Assembly: GCA_017963125.1 (NCBI GenBank) | Contig: JAGCUA010000009.1 | Span: forward strand, 62,001-126,000 | Direction: 5' to 3' | DNA from: a bacterium | GTDB lineage: Bacteria; UBP6; UBA1177 | DNA length: 64,000 bases | Part shown: one piece after another, positions 8,836-17,634 of the stretch | Layout of the letters: every line of letters begins with the position of its first letter | How positions within the stretch are numbered: the first letter of the stretch is position 1 | Made by a program: the position numbers and the translations under genes | The notes under the pieces: generated by a model | Database searches by the model: none | Told to the model about the DNA's origin: nothing | The model's input: only the letters and a program-made list of their open reading frames with translations

Positions 8836-9570
8836 ATGAACATTGAAGCCATCATCCTTGCGGCAGGCAAGGGAACAAGAATGAAATCCGATCTTCCGAA
8901 AGTTATGCACAATGTGGCAGGAAAACCGATAATCGCCTGGATAATCGAGGCACTGAAACCGGTCTGCGGCACGCTGAATGTCGTTACAGGCCACGGAAGA
9001 GAGATTGTCGAAGAGTTCATCAGCAGGAATTTTCCCGATGTTAAATTCTCGTTCCAGGAAGTTCAGAACGGTACCGGTGGCGCGGTCAGAGCGGCGATTC
9101 CCAATGTTTCCGGTGATGTCGATACGGTTCTTATCTGCGCGGGTGACACTCCGCTTATTAAAACAGAGACTTTTGAAGAGGCGAAAAAATTCTTCGTTGA
9201 AAGCGGCTCCGACCTTGTAATCGTCAGCACGATTCTTGATGACGCAGGAAGTTACGGCAGGATCGAACGCGCTGAAAACGGTGATGTTTCAGGAATAGTT
9301 GAATTTCTCGATGCAAATGAATCGCAGCGTGAAATCAAGGAGATAAACAGCGGAATATACCTTGTTGAAAAGCATTTCCTCAAGGAAGCTGTATCTCAAC
9401 TTAAAAATAATAATGCAAAACAGGAATATTACCTCACGGACATTGTAAAATTTGCGGTGGATATGCACAAAAAAGTCACTGCTTACGTTGAGCATGATTC
9501 CTTTTCCATTTCTGGCATAAACGATCAGGAGCAGCTTAAAGAAGTTGAAAAAGTTCTTCTGAACCGCTGA
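8836..9570 (+). CDS. UDP-N-acetylglucosamine pyrophosphorylase, uridyltransferase domain only
   Basis: 244 aa. Matches the N-terminal half of GlmU: LAAGKGTRMKS and LPKVMH (residues 8-24), QNGTGGAV, AGDTPL, NSGIY and the final INDQEQL loop. The left-handed beta-helix acetyltransferase half, normally about 200 more residues, is absent: a stop follows and the next gene is unrelated. The protein would uridylate GlcNAc-1-P, but acetylation of GlcN-1-P must come from elsewhere, or the substrate may be another sugar phosphate. It is packed between the kinase (9 bp) and rqcH (10 bp). Confidence 0.82.
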   Translation: MNIEAIILAAGKGTRMKSDLPKVMHNVAGKPIIAWIIEALKPVCGTLNVVTGHGREIVEEFISRNFPDVKFSFQEVQNGTGGAVRAAIPNVSGDVDTVLICAGDTPLIKTETFEEAKKFFVESGSDLVIVSTILDDAGSYGRIERAENGDVSGIVEFLDANESQREIKEINSGIYLVEKHFLKEAVSQLKNNNAKQEYYLTDIVKFAVDMHKKVTAYVEHDSFSISGINDQEQLKEVEKVLLNR

Positions 9571-9580
9571 AACAAAACCC

Positions 9581-10867
9581 ATGTATCTTTCTGACACGAT
9601 TCAAGTTGTTGATTTTCTTGATAAATATGCCTCAAATTCTCTTGTGACTGCTGTGTCCAGATCGCGCGGCGGAACTTTGGTAAAACTTTACGGATCTTCT
9701 GAAATTTCAGGTTTTTTCTTTCACTTGAAGGATAAAATCATAATTCCTGTAAAAAACTTAGGTGCTTTTCCGAAAGAGACTGCTACGAGGCTTGAAGAGG
9801 GTTTAAGAAGCAACTTTTTCGGCAAAATAACAGCTTTTTCGGTGATGAAGGAATTCGGCAAAGTAGTAAAAATCGAAACCGGAAACCTTGATTTGATTAT
9901 TCCTCTTTTTGCTGGAAAATCGGTTGTCGTTCTGGATAAAACTGGAAAGGAAATCTGGCGTGACAAGAAAGATAACGGTTTGAATTTACTCGAAAAACCG
10001 ATGAGGGATTTCCCTCTGACATTTGAAGATCCGCTTTTCTGGGAATCGTGGTTCGTCGAAAAATCGGACAGAGAGCGGGAAGATGAGAAAAGAAGAAAAT
10101 TCGAGGAAAAACGGAACAAGATCCTTTCCGCGATAAATACCGTGAAGGAAGATATAAAAAAGCACGAAGAAAATCTTGCGAAATTCACTGATTTCGCGGC
10201 GCTTCTAAAGGAGAATTTGTGGAAATTCGATCCGTCTGAGCACAAAAATTCAGTAATTCTTGCTGATTACGAAAACAAAGAAAAAGAGATAACTCTTGAT
10301 CCCGCAAAAACGATCCTGCAGAACATGGAGCGCTTTTTCCAGAACATAAAAAAGGCTAAAAACGGGATCGAAAATTCGGGAAAAAGGCTTGAAAACCTGA
10401 ACGAAGAACTTGAAAAACTCGCTCTTTCAGACGAACTTCCGGCAGAGCCGAAAAGCGTTCTGAAGCAGCCGAAAAAGCAGAACATCCATGTTCCGTATCA
10501 CGAGTTCCACGCAAAAAACGGGCGGGTTTTCCTTGTCGGAAAAGAAGAAAAAGATAACGACGAACTCACTTTCAAAGTCGCTCTTCCGCACGATATCTGG
10601 TTCCATGCGAAAGACTACCACGGAAGCCACGTCATAATGCGGATGAAAAAAGGGGAGGAACCCAAACAGCAGGATATCCTGACAGCATGCGCACTTGCCA
10701 TTCTTTACAGCAAAGCGAAGAAGGGTAGATGCGGTGAAGTGTGGTATACAGCGCGGAAAAACGTGACCAAACACAAAGGAATGGCCGCCGGACTCGTCAA
10801 CTTCAAAAACGCGAAAGTCATCTACATGAAAGACGCCGCTATGCCTGAAGGGCTCGTGAAAGTGTGA
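9581..10867 (+). CDS. rqcH: NFACT-family protein, likely RqcH (ribosome quality control)
   Basis: 428 aa, shorter than usual (about 550-580) with a reduced N-terminal part. The C-terminal NFACT-R domain is clear: FHAKNGRVFLVGKEEKDN, then LPHDIWFHAKDYHGSHVIM, then a QDILTACALAILYSKAK helix and VWYTARKNVTKHKG. Residues about 170-290 are Lys/Glu-rich coiled coil. In bacteria RqcH binds stalled 50S subunits carrying peptidyl-tRNA and recruits tRNA-Ala to add C-terminal alanine tails for degradation. The start lacks a good ribosome-binding site and may depend on coupling with the gene 10 bp upstream. lon and hslUV are also in the window. Confidence 0.82.
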   Translation: MYLSDTIQVVDFLDKYASNSLVTAVSRSRGGTLVKLYGSSEISGFFFHLKDKIIIPVKNLGAFPKETATRLEEGLRSNFFGKITAFSVMKEFGKVVKIETGNLDLIIPLFAGKSVVVLDKTGKEIWRDKKDNGLNLLEKPMRDFPLTFEDPLFWESWFVEKSDREREDEKRRKFEEKRNKILSAINTVKEDIKKHEENLAKFTDFAALLKENLWKFDPSEHKNSVILADYENKEKEITLDPAKTILQNMERFFQNIKKAKNGIENSGKRLENLNEELEKLALSDELPAEPKSVLKQPKKQNIHVPYHEFHAKNGRVFLVGKEEKDNDELTFKVALPHDIWFHAKDYHGSHVIMRMKKGEEPKQQDILTACALAILYSKAKKGRCGEVWYTARKNVTKHKGMAAGLVNFKNAKVIYMKDAAMPEGLVKV

Positions 10868-10883
10868 TCGAAACTCACACGGA

Positions 10884-10924
10884 CCCCTCAGCCGCTTGCG
10901 GCAGCTCCCCTGATTCAGGGGCGC
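10884..10924. repeat. Dispersed palindromic repeat, copy A
   Basis: CCCCTCAG, a CCGC-TT-GCGG hairpin, AGCTCCCCT, then a perfect CCCCTGA/TCAGGGG hairpin (10907-10921). It shares the CCCCTCAG ... AGCTCCCCT frame with copy B at 17635. It lies just after rqcH and may act as its transcription end. Confidence 0.6.
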
Positions 10925-10986
10925 CGAGAAGCAGTTGAATATCCAATCCTTCTCCTGTGTGGCGAGGGCTGAAATCAGACACAAAT

Positions 10987-11014
10987 TTGACAATATGTTA
11001 TTTAATTGTAAGAA
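10987..11014 (+). promoter_or_regulatory. Possible promoter before the CorC/HlyC gene
   Basis: TTGACA (10987-10992), 16-bp spacer, TAAGAA (11009-11014). The -35 is perfect but the -10 is weak. Confidence 0.4.
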
Positions 11015-11068
11015 TATACGGCTATTTTTTAAATAGCGGGCTATTAGAAACTTTGCACGGAGGTCGAG

Positions 11069-12376
11069 TTGGACGCGTTCCCTACATTTCAAGTAGTGGG
11101 AGTTATTATCTGCATTATCATGAGTGCCTACTTCAGCGGCACGGAAACAGCCTTGACAGCACTTTCGGAAGTCAAATCGGAGATAATGAAAGATAAGTAT
11201 CCTTTTATTGCGCCTGTTCTTAAAAAATGGAAAGAGAATCCAAGTCTTATTCTTTCGGCGCTGCTCGTCGGAAACAACATCGTGAACATTCTTGGCGCGG
11301 TTCTTGCGGGAAAAATCGCATCGTTCGCCCTTGCAAGCCGCGGACAGGCTGTGGCTGATGCGGTTGCAGTCGCTGTGATGACTCTTTTTGTTCTCATTTT
11401 CGGCGAAGTTACCCCGAAGACTTTCGCGAAACTTATGCCGGAGCACTGGCTTTTTCCGGCACTTCTCCTTTTCAGGATCTTCAGCTGGATCCTGCTTCCG
11501 TTTGCATTTGTTCTCTCGAAATTCGCAGGCTGGGTCGTCAGATTCATGGGCGGAGAAAGCGAATACTCCGAAATGACGCAGAACGAAATCGAATACATGA
11601 TCCAGAAAGGAAGCGATGAAGGCGTTTTCGAGCAGGAAGAGCAGGGCGAGCTTCTTACAAGCGTAATCGAGTTTAAGGACACTCTTGTCAAGGAGATAAT
11701 GACCCCGAGAACCGACTCCAACTTCCTCGAAGTCAGTACGACGATCGCCGAAGCGATGGAAAAAATAGAAGAGTGGGGGCACAGCAGGATCCCGGTTTAT
11801 GAGGATTCTGTCGACAACATCAAAGGAATTCTCTATGTCAAAGACCTTGCGATGCTAATCACAAAAGACAAGTCCGTGCTTGACGACAACATTCTTTCCG
11901 TTGCTAGAAAAGGTGTTTTCTATGTCCCAGAAACCCAGAAAATCAACGAGACTCTGAAGAAAATGAGGGCTGAAGGAAACCATCTCGGCATCGTTGTCGA
12001 CGAATTCGGCGGAACTTCCGGCATAATCACTCTTGAAGATGTTCTTGAAGAACTTGTGGGCGAGATCCGCGATGAAAACGACAAAGACGAAAAACAGTTT
12101 GAAAAGATTGAAGAAAATATCATTCTTGTCGATGCCCACATTTCAATAAGCGACCTCGAGGAAGAGCTTGACATCAAAATTCCGGATGACGGCGAATACA
12201 ACAGCCTCGGCGGTTTTATCGTCAGCGAAGTGGGCGAAGTGCCGCAGACGGGATTTGTTCTCAACTATGAAAACTACGAATTCAAAGTAGTAGAGAGCAA
12301 CGAAAAAAATATTCTTAAAGTCGAAATCAAAATTCTTGATACAGAAACCGAACCGGCTGAACCTGAAAAATCATAA
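11069..12376 (+). CDS. CNNM/CorC-HlyC family membrane protein with CBS pair
   Basis: 435 aa. N-terminal DUF21/CNNM domain with four hydrophobic segments (about residues 5-25, 60-85, 95-115, 130-150) and the opening SAYFSGTETALTALS; two CBS domains (about 200-330, including RIPVYEDSVDNIKGILYVKD and GIVVDEFGGTSGIITLEDVL); C-terminal CorC_HlyC domain (about 345-430). The family is linked to magnesium or cobalt efflux and tolerance; the older 'hemolysin' label is not supported by mechanism. The start is a TTG: GGAGG lies 5 nt before it and the first residues match the family start, whereas the next ATG would cut into the first helix. Convergent with the gene at 12506. Confidence 0.88.
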   Translation: MDAFPTFQVVGVIICIIMSAYFSGTETALTALSEVKSEIMKDKYPFIAPVLKKWKENPSLILSALLVGNNIVNILGAVLAGKIASFALASRGQAVADAVAVAVMTLFVLIFGEVTPKTFAKLMPEHWLFPALLLFRIFSWILLPFAFVLSKFAGWVVRFMGGESEYSEMTQNEIEYMIQKGSDEGVFEQEEQGELLTSVIEFKDTLVKEIMTPRTDSNFLEVSTTIAEAMEKIEEWGHSRIPVYEDSVDNIKGILYVKDLAMLITKDKSVLDDNILSVARKGVFYVPETQKINETLKKMRAEGNHLGIVVDEFGGTSGIITLEDVLEELVGEIRDENDKDEKQFEKIEENIILVDAHISISDLEEELDIKIPDDGEYNSLGGFIVSEVGEVPQTGFVLNYENYEFKVVESNEKNILKVEIKILDTETEPAEPEKS

Positions 12377-12387
12377 ATAAAACGGCA

Positions 12388-12409
12388 GAGACGTGACCTG
12401 ACACGTCTC
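12388..12409. repeat. GAGACGTG/CACGTCTC hairpin between convergent genes
   Basis: Perfect 8-bp arms (12388-12395 and 12402-12409) with a 6-nt loop, 12 bp after a plus-strand stop. There is no T-run, so termination is uncertain. A related GAGACG/CGTCTC hairpin is at 32579-32601. Confidence 0.5.
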
Positions 12410-12415
12410 ATTCAG

Positions 12416-12473
12416 CGTCATTCTGAGCGTAGCGAAGAATCCTAGAGATGTTTCACATTCGTTCAACATGACG
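12416..12473. repeat. Dispersed imperfect inverted repeat (CGTCATTCTGAGC type)
   Basis: The left arm CGTCATTCTGAGC (12416-12428) pairs with the complement of GTTCAACATGACG (12461-12473) at 10 of 13 positions. Inside is GTAGCGAAGAATCC. Elements with this look are commonly found as intergenic repeats in varied bacterial genomes. Confidence 0.5.
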
Positions 12474-12505
12474 AAAAAGATGTGATATGAGGAAAATGTA
12501 AAGGA

Positions 12506-13735
12506 TTAATCAACGAAAAGGATGGAACAACCTGAATCTCCGCCTTCTTCCTGATTTTCTTCCGGTTTGAGGCGGCAGTCGGGATCATCTTCCTTGCAGG
12601 AATATTTGAAATTTTCGGTTTTTACCGTAGTTCCGGCAATTTTTTGTTTGGTTTTTAAAGTAACGTCGGATTCAGTGATGTAAAAATATGTGTTCTGGTC
12701 CTTGTAGAAATTGAGTACTGCCTTGACAACTAAATATTTTTCCTCGCCTTCATTGAGAGAGACCTTTCCGGCCGGAATCTGTAACGAAACTGACTGCTGG
12801 TTTTCTTCGAAATCGGAAAGCTCGGCAATGACTTCGCCGCATTTTCCGCTGCCGTTGGGATCTGTGCAAAGAGAGATCTTTTCAACTCCGTTGCCGAAAG
12901 AGACCGCCGTTCCGTAAAGTTCGATTTTTAATGTCAGAAGTTCGTTGGCGCCGTCAAGGGCTTTCAAGCGGAGCTGCATGATTTCATGCTCTTTATTCAT
13001 CTCTTTCCAAACAGGTGCTTTCGGGAAATTTTTGCCGGCCGAAAGAAGAAAATATCCTTTTTCGGGTTCAAATGCGAACGACGGAAAAACTATCGGAGAA
13101 GTCGCAGCAACGGCTCCTTCGCCCGAATAAGTCCTGGTTTTTATGTAGTCGCTTTTTACGGTTGCATTGAATTTTGCAATGTCGTTGAGTTCCTTATCTG
13201 TTGAAAACGAGCCGATAATGAGAAAGTTTTCGACTTTATTCATTTTGAAAGCCTGATATTTCTGCTCGATTTCGAATTTCATGCTGTAGCCTTCACCGAC
13301 GCCTTTCGCAACGGTCCTTTCGGATGGATCAGCTTTACCGTTTCCGTTTTCATCGTGAACAAGTTTGAAATTCCCGAAAGTTATAGAGCTCGGATAAACC
13401 GAAATGTCGGCGGAAAGTTCTGTTATGAAGTAAAGTTTGTCCTCGCCGCCGCCGGTATAGGAGTTGACGGCAAGCTGACCGAGAACAAGGTCGTTCGCCG
13501 GCTGCGAGACGAAAATCCTGTCCGTGCCGAGCGATGACGGTGAGTTTTCACCGATGGAAAGCGTTATCGTGGCATAATCGGCAACTTTGCCTTTCGTCAT
13601 AACGCATGAACTTGAAGCTGAATCACAGGTCGTTCCTTCCGGACAGTCGCCGTCCTGAGAACAAGACCATGGAGATTCTGCAAAAAGTGAAACGAAAAAC
13701 ATTGAAAATACTAAAATTAAAGCTGATTTTTTCAT
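12506..13735 (-). CDS. Secreted protein of unknown function with GCSxLF C-terminal tail
   Basis: 409 aa. The start at 13735 is chosen because GGAGAAATTT precedes it; an ATG at 13747 overlaps that site. A signal peptide (MKKSALILVFSMFFVSLFAES) ends in a signal peptidase I-type site, with no lipobox Cys. The next about 30 residues carry a Cys-rich CSQDGDCPEGTTC motif found in many myxobacterial-type proteins. The body looks like all-beta repeats of Ig-like type (ITLSIGENSPSSLG..; FGNFKLVHDENGNGKADP), and FVSQPANDLVLGQLAV hints at a surface or adhesion role. The chain ends EEGGDSGCSILFVD. The same GCSxLF end is found in the otherwise different protein at 57865-58881. No known domain was recognised with confidence. 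Confidence 0.65.
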   Translation of the reverse strand: MKKSALILVFSMFFVSLFAESPWSCSQDGDCPEGTTCDSASSSCVMTKGKVADYATITLSIGENSPSSLGTDRIFVSQPANDLVLGQLAVNSYTGGGEDKLYFITELSADISVYPSSITFGNFKLVHDENGNGKADPSERTVAKGVGEGYSMKFEIEQKYQAFKMNKVENFLIIGSFSTDKELNDIAKFNATVKSDYIKTRTYSGEGAVAATSPIVFPSFAFEPEKGYFLLSAGKNFPKAPVWKEMNKEHEIMQLRLKALDGANELLTLKIELYGTAVSFGNGVEKISLCTDPNGSGKCGEVIAELSDFEENQQSVSLQIPAGKVSLNEGEEKYLVVKAVLNFYKDQNTYFYITESDVTLKTKQKIAGTTVKTENFKYSCKEDDPDCRLKPEENQEEGGDSGCSILFVD

Positions 13736-13824
13736 AAATTTCTCCATTAAACCAACAAAACGGCGGATACTATATGGCAGATGAGTTTTTGTCAAAAAAA
13801 GAGGGGAGAGTTTTTTTGCAAAAC

Positions 13825-13852
13825 TTGAAAAAAATCGGACGATGACTAAACT
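13825..13852 (+). promoter_or_regulatory. Promoter before pyrH
   Basis: TTGAAA (13825-13830), 16-bp spacer, TAAACT (13847-13852), 27 bp before the pyrH ATG. Confidence 0.55.
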
Positions 13853-13878
13853 TTCGTGACTTTTTTAAGGAGGTGACA

Positions 13879-14589
13879 ATGCTGTATAAGAGAGTATTGC
13901 TGAAAGTGAGCGGCGAAGCGATGCTTGCCAAAGACGGAAAACCGATCGATTCAGAATTTCTTTCATTTCTTGCAAACGAGATAAAACCTGCGGTCGAAGC
14001 AGGAGCTCAGATCGGGATCGTTGTCGGCGGCGGCAACATTTTCAGAGGCCTTTCGGCAAATACAGAAACAGGTCTTGACCGTGTGACGGGCGACAACATG
14101 GGAATGCTCGCGACAATGATAAATTCGCTTGCACTCAAAGCCGCATTCGAGGCTCACGGAATGCCGACGACAGTCATGTCAGCGGTCGAAATCAACAAAG
14201 TCGCCGAATATTTTGTCCGTGAAAATGCAGTCAGACACCTTGAAAACGGAAGGATCGTCGTTTTCGGTGCCGGAACGGGAAATCCTTTCTTCACGACCGA
14301 CACGGCGGCAGCTCTCCGCGCAGTCGAAATCGGTGCAGATGTTCTTGTAAAAGCAACGAAAGTTGACGGTTTATACGACAAAGATCCGAAAAAATTCGCT
14401 GACGCGGTATTTATCAAACAGACAACTTACCAGGACGCGATTGCGAGAAAGCTCAAAGTTATGGACATGACGGCAATAACTCTCTGCGAAGAGAACAAAT
14501 TGCCTGTCAAAATCATAAATGTTTTTGAAAAAGGCAATATTTTCAAAGCCTTGAATAGTGATGAAATCGGTAGTTTAGTTACATATTAA
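13879..14589 (+). CDS. pyrH: UMP kinase
   Basis: 236 aa, usual length. Phosphorylates UMP to UDP. Amino-acid-kinase fold: KVSGEAM at the start (Lys of the phosphate site), VVGGGNIFRG, GTGNPFFTTDTAAALRA and KVDGLYDKDPKK (residues 155-166) are all typical of bacterial hexameric UMP kinases. The ATG at 13879 has AAGGAGG 5 nt before it; a GTG at 13873 overlaps that site. It is followed after 11 bp by frr, the common pyrH-frr order. Confidence 0.96.
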   Translation: MLYKRVLLKVSGEAMLAKDGKPIDSEFLSFLANEIKPAVEAGAQIGIVVGGGNIFRGLSANTETGLDRVTGDNMGMLATMINSLALKAAFEAHGMPTTVMSAVEINKVAEYFVRENAVRHLENGRIVVFGAGTGNPFFTTDTAAALRAVEIGADVLVKATKVDGLYDKDPKKFADAVFIKQTTYQDAIARKLKVMDMTAITLCEENKLPVKIINVFEKGNIFKALNSDEIGSLVTY

Positions 14590-14600
14590 TGGAGAAAACG

Positions 14601-15164
14601 ATGTTTGAACAGAAAGCTTTTTTTGACAATTTGAAGTCAACTTACGACAAGTCGATCGATTCTTACAAAAACGAAATCGGGCAGTACAGAACGGGAAAGG
14701 CTTCCCCGAAACTGCTTGACAGCATTTTTGTAGATTACTACGGAACAAAAACTCCGCTCAACCAGATGGCTTCGGTCACGACTCCCGATGCAAGACTCAT
14801 CGTTGTCCAGCCGTACGACCGCTCGGCTTTGAACAAAATCGAAACAGCCATCAGAAACGCGAACATCGGCTTCAACCCGAGCAATGACGGCATCGTCGTA
14901 AAGGTTCCGGTTCCCGCTCTCACGCAGGAAAGAAGAAAAGAACTCGTAAAACAGCTGAGCCAGCTTTCGGAAAAGTTCAAAGTCAGCCTTAGAAACATCC
15001 GCCGCGACGCACTCGACGAGATCAAACGCGCTCAGAAAGACAAAGAGATCACCGAAGACGACGAAAAGAAATTCACCGATAAGATCCAGAAAGATCTGAA
15101 CGACTACATCAAAAAACTTGAAGACATCACGAAAGCTAAAGAAAAAGAGATCCTCGAAGGATAA
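14601..15164 (+). CDS. frr: Ribosome recycling factor
   Basis: 187 aa, matching the family (about 185). Works with EF-G to split post-termination ribosomes. The tRNA-like three-helix bundle and its hinge are seen: GQYRTGKASPKLLDSIFVDYYG, TPLNQMASV, and the C-terminal helix with VSLRNIRRDALDEIK. The ATG at 14601 is chosen because GGAG is 6 nt before it; an ATG at 14589 overlaps both that site and the pyrH stop. It is convergent with the MATE gene 19 bp away and no clear terminator lies between. Confidence 0.95.
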   Translation: MFEQKAFFDNLKSTYDKSIDSYKNEIGQYRTGKASPKLLDSIFVDYYGTKTPLNQMASVTTPDARLIVVQPYDRSALNKIETAIRNANIGFNPSNDGIVVKVPVPALTQERRKELVKQLSQLSEKFKVSLRNIRRDALDEIKRAQKDKEITEDDEKKFTDKIQKDLNDYIKKLEDITKAKEKEILEG

Positions 15165-15183
15165 TTATTCTCGGCCGATCGAA

Positions 15184-16524
15184 TCAGATTTTCGTTTTAA
15201 TCCATTTTTTCTGTCTGTACAAAACGCAGAAAATCCCGTTTGTAAGAAGCATGGTAAGGGCGATTGTGAGCCAGACTCCGTTTGCGCCGAGCCCGAGTTT
15301 GACCGCAAGAAACCACGAAAGGGGGATGCGGGCGAAAATTATCGGCATGGCGACGTAAAACGACGGTTTTGTGTAGCCGGAGCCTGCGAATGTGCCGTTT
15401 TCAAAGACGATTCCGCCGCACTGGATTATTTCAGCCGGCATTACGAACCAGAGGTAGCGCACTCCATGGTGCAGAAGGTCAGGGTCGGTGTTGAATATAC
15501 CGACAAATTCTTTAGCGAAAATGATCGAAACAAGCGAAAAAAGCGCGGTCACGAGGCATACCGCTTTGAATGAGAATATCGAGGCTTCGAAAGTCCGCTC
15601 CTCCAGTTTTGCGCCGATGTTTCTGCCGACAAAAGTCGAGAGACCCGATGCGAAACCGTGGGCGATGAAGTAGGTGAAAGATTCTATTTTGTGGCCGATC
15701 CCCATTGCACCGATCGCACCTGAGCCGAAAATTGCGGTAACTTTGGCAATAAAAAAGTAGATGAAGGAGAAAAACATGCTCGAAAGCGCGACCGGGCAGC
15801 CGAGCGTGATATAGCGGAACAGTCTGATCTCGTCACCCGTTCTTGCAAGGCGGATCCATTTGTTTCTGACGATGATGTAAAGGTAGAGGAGCGATGCGAT
15901 CAGGTAGCATATTATTGTTGCGACCGCGGCTCCGACAGTTTCAAGTCTCGGTATCGGACCGTAGCCGAACATGAGGAGCGGACTTAACACTATGTTAAAA
16001 ATAAACGTAATGATTTCAACTGTTACCGGTGTTTTTGTGTCTCCCCACGCTATGAGGATGGAGTGGAGCGAAAACATCATGAATGCGACGAAGGAAGTGC
16101 CGATCATTATCTGAAGATACTCGACTCCCGCCGTTCTGGCTGTCGATTCAAGTTTTATCATGTCAACTAAGGGATTTATCAGCGGAAAAAGAAAGATCGA
16201 GCACGCCGCACCGAGCAGGAAGGTGAGTTCAAGCGCTCTCATGCAGTTGCTTTTCGCCGTTTCGAGCCTCCCTTCGCCGATATTTCTCGAAACTCCGGCA
16301 ATTATGCCGACTGTTGCGAGTGCCGTGAGGCCGTTTACTGCCCAGACCATAAATACCGATGCGCTTACTCCGGCAAGAAAATCCTTGCCGAGACGCCCGA
16401 GCCAGAACATATCAACGATGTTGAATCCGCCTTTTAAGATGTTGAGGAGAATAATGGGGATCGAAAGCGAGAGAATCGCCTGCGATGGCTTGTCTTTAAG
16501 CAAATCGACCGCTTTTTTTGTCAT
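15184..16524 (-). CDS. MATE family multidrug/sodium antiporter
   Basis: 446 aa with twelve predicted hydrophobic segments in two repeats of six. The N-terminus LKDKPSQAILSLSIPIILLN and the repeat motif VDMFWLGRLG match the NorM/DinF-like MATE pattern, as do GIGHKIESFTYFIAHGFA and FVGRNIGAKLEERTFE in the second half. The family exports cationic drugs or metabolites using sodium or proton gradients; the substrate cannot be told. Start after GGAGAGTTT. It lies 33 bp downstream of tRNA-Ala on the same strand and could share its transcript. Confidence 0.9.
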   Translation of the reverse strand: MTKKAVDLLKDKPSQAILSLSIPIILLNILKGGFNIVDMFWLGRLGKDFLAGVSASVFMVWAVNGLTALATVGIIAGVSRNIGEGRLETAKSNCMRALELTFLLGAACSIFLFPLINPLVDMIKLESTARTAGVEYLQIMIGTSFVAFMMFSLHSILIAWGDTKTPVTVEIITFIFNIVLSPLLMFGYGPIPRLETVGAAVATIICYLIASLLYLYIIVRNKWIRLARTGDEIRLFRYITLGCPVALSSMFFSFIYFFIAKVTAIFGSGAIGAMGIGHKIESFTYFIAHGFASGLSTFVGRNIGAKLEERTFEASIFSFKAVCLVTALFSLVSIIFAKEFVGIFNTDPDLLHHGVRYLWFVMPAEIIQCGGIVFENGTFAGSGYTKPSFYVAMPIIFARIPLSWFLAVKLGLGANGVWLTIALTMLLTNGIFCVLYRQKKWIKTKI

Positions 16525-16557
16525 AAACTCTCCAAAAGTGCGTGATAAACAGAAGAA

Positions 16558-16633
16558 TGGTGGAGCAAACCGGATTCGGACCGGCGACCTCGTACATGCG
16601 AAGCACGCGCTCTCCCAGCTGAGCTATTGCCCC
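16558..16633 (-). tRNA. tRNA-Ala (anticodon CGC)
   Basis: 76 nt with encoded CCA. Acceptor GGGGCAA/TTGCTCC, D arm GCTC..GAGC, anticodon stem CGTGC/GTACG around loop TTCGCAT (anticodon CGC, reads GCG), variable loop AGGTC, T stem GCCGG/CCGGT. The T loop is TCCGAAT, so position 55 is C where nearly all tRNAs have T (pseudouridine). Otherwise all stems pair, with two G-T pairs besides that in the T stem. Confidence 0.95.
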
Positions 16634-16743
16634 ACGCGGCGCGGAATATAAGAAAAAAAATCTCTTTTGCAAGTAAAAAATGAAAAATGTTCTTCGCCTT
16701 TTTGGGTTTTATTCCTCATTAAAGTTGGCAGAGGCTCAAAAAC

Positions 16744-16771
16744 TTGCCACACACTCAAACGCTTTTAAAAT
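16744..16771 (+). promoter_or_regulatory. Promoter before the membrane-anchored protein gene
   Basis: TTGCCA (16744-16749), 16-bp spacer, TAAAAT (16766-16771), 33 bp before the ATG. Confidence 0.55.
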
Positions 16772-16803
16772 ACGGTGTTTTTTGTGTTTTTTGGAGGTGT
16801 TTC

Positions 16804-17619
16804 ATGTCTTCGAAATTGATTATAGCTGTCAATACGATACTTCTTGTGATTTTACTGGCTGCCGGTGTGCTGGCTGTGAAATCGTGGAGAGATAAGGTCG
16901 GATTTGAGGATTCTCTGTCGCAGGCTCAGCTCAGGATAAACGACCTCGAAGAGAAAATGCGCCATTCCGAGCATGCGACGCTCCATTTCGGAAAACTTCA
17001 CAATATTCTGGAACTCGGTCTGGTAAATGTTGAGATTTCAGGGACAAAATTCATTAAAGAGCCGCTTCAGGAAAGCATTCAGAAAACATTTTTCCCGTGG
17101 AGCGACAACTATCGCGATTACTATGTCGAAGTCGCGACATACTCGTTTGAAGCCACCTACAGCGTCGATCTGAAGGATGTCTTTATTAAGGAAGATCCTG
17201 AAAAAGTGGTCGTTTCCGGCCTTAAAGTCATCGGTCCGAAGCGGACGAACGAGAAGTGGAAAACCGAATACACCACGATAATCCGCTATCCCGCCAAAAA
17301 GATCAGGGATGCGAGCGGCCGGAAAATAGATGTGCTGGACGAGAGCAAATATGAGGATGTAAAGGCAAAATACAGGAAAGAAGGTTACGAGTACTTCAAT
17401 CTGCTGAGCAACAAGGCGAAAGAGGATTTTTTCAACAACTGCGACCACGGACACGAAGTAGGGTATGTCAGCAAAATAGTGCTTGAAAACGCAGAAGGTT
17501 TCTTCAAAAGTCTTTTCGCTCTCCCCGGTTCAAAGAAAAAAGTCGAATTTGATTACGGCAGCGAACCTGATTCAAAAGCAATAAATTTCAGAGAATTGAA
17601 AATCCAGTTAGGTCAGTAA
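16804..17619 (+). CDS. Membrane-anchored protein, possibly DUF4230-like
   Basis: 271 aa. One N-terminal transmembrane helix (residues 4-26, LIIAVNTILLVILLAAGVLA), a short coiled coil (about 35-55), then a soluble part, probably periplasmic. ATYSFEATYSVDLKDVFIK followed by VVVSGLKVIGPKR recalls DUF4230, in which a beta-strand pair defines the family; the match is by eye. The start at 16804 has GGAGG 6 nt before it and places the helix at the N-terminus. It ends 73 bp before the convergent uup gene, with repeat copy B between. No function can be assigned. Confidence 0.5.
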   Translation: MSSKLIIAVNTILLVILLAAGVLAVKSWRDKVGFEDSLSQAQLRINDLEEKMRHSEHATLHFGKLHNILELGLVNVEISGTKFIKEPLQESIQKTFFPWSDNYRDYYVEVATYSFEATYSVDLKDVFIKEDPEKVVVSGLKVIGPKRTNEKWKTEYTTIIRYPAKKIRDASGRKIDVLDESKYEDVKAKYRKEGYEYFNLLSNKAKEDFFNNCDHGHEVGYVSKIVLENAEGFFKSLFALPGSKKKVEFDYGSEPDSKAINFRELKIQLGQ

Positions 17620-17634
17620 GACGTTTCTCTCATA

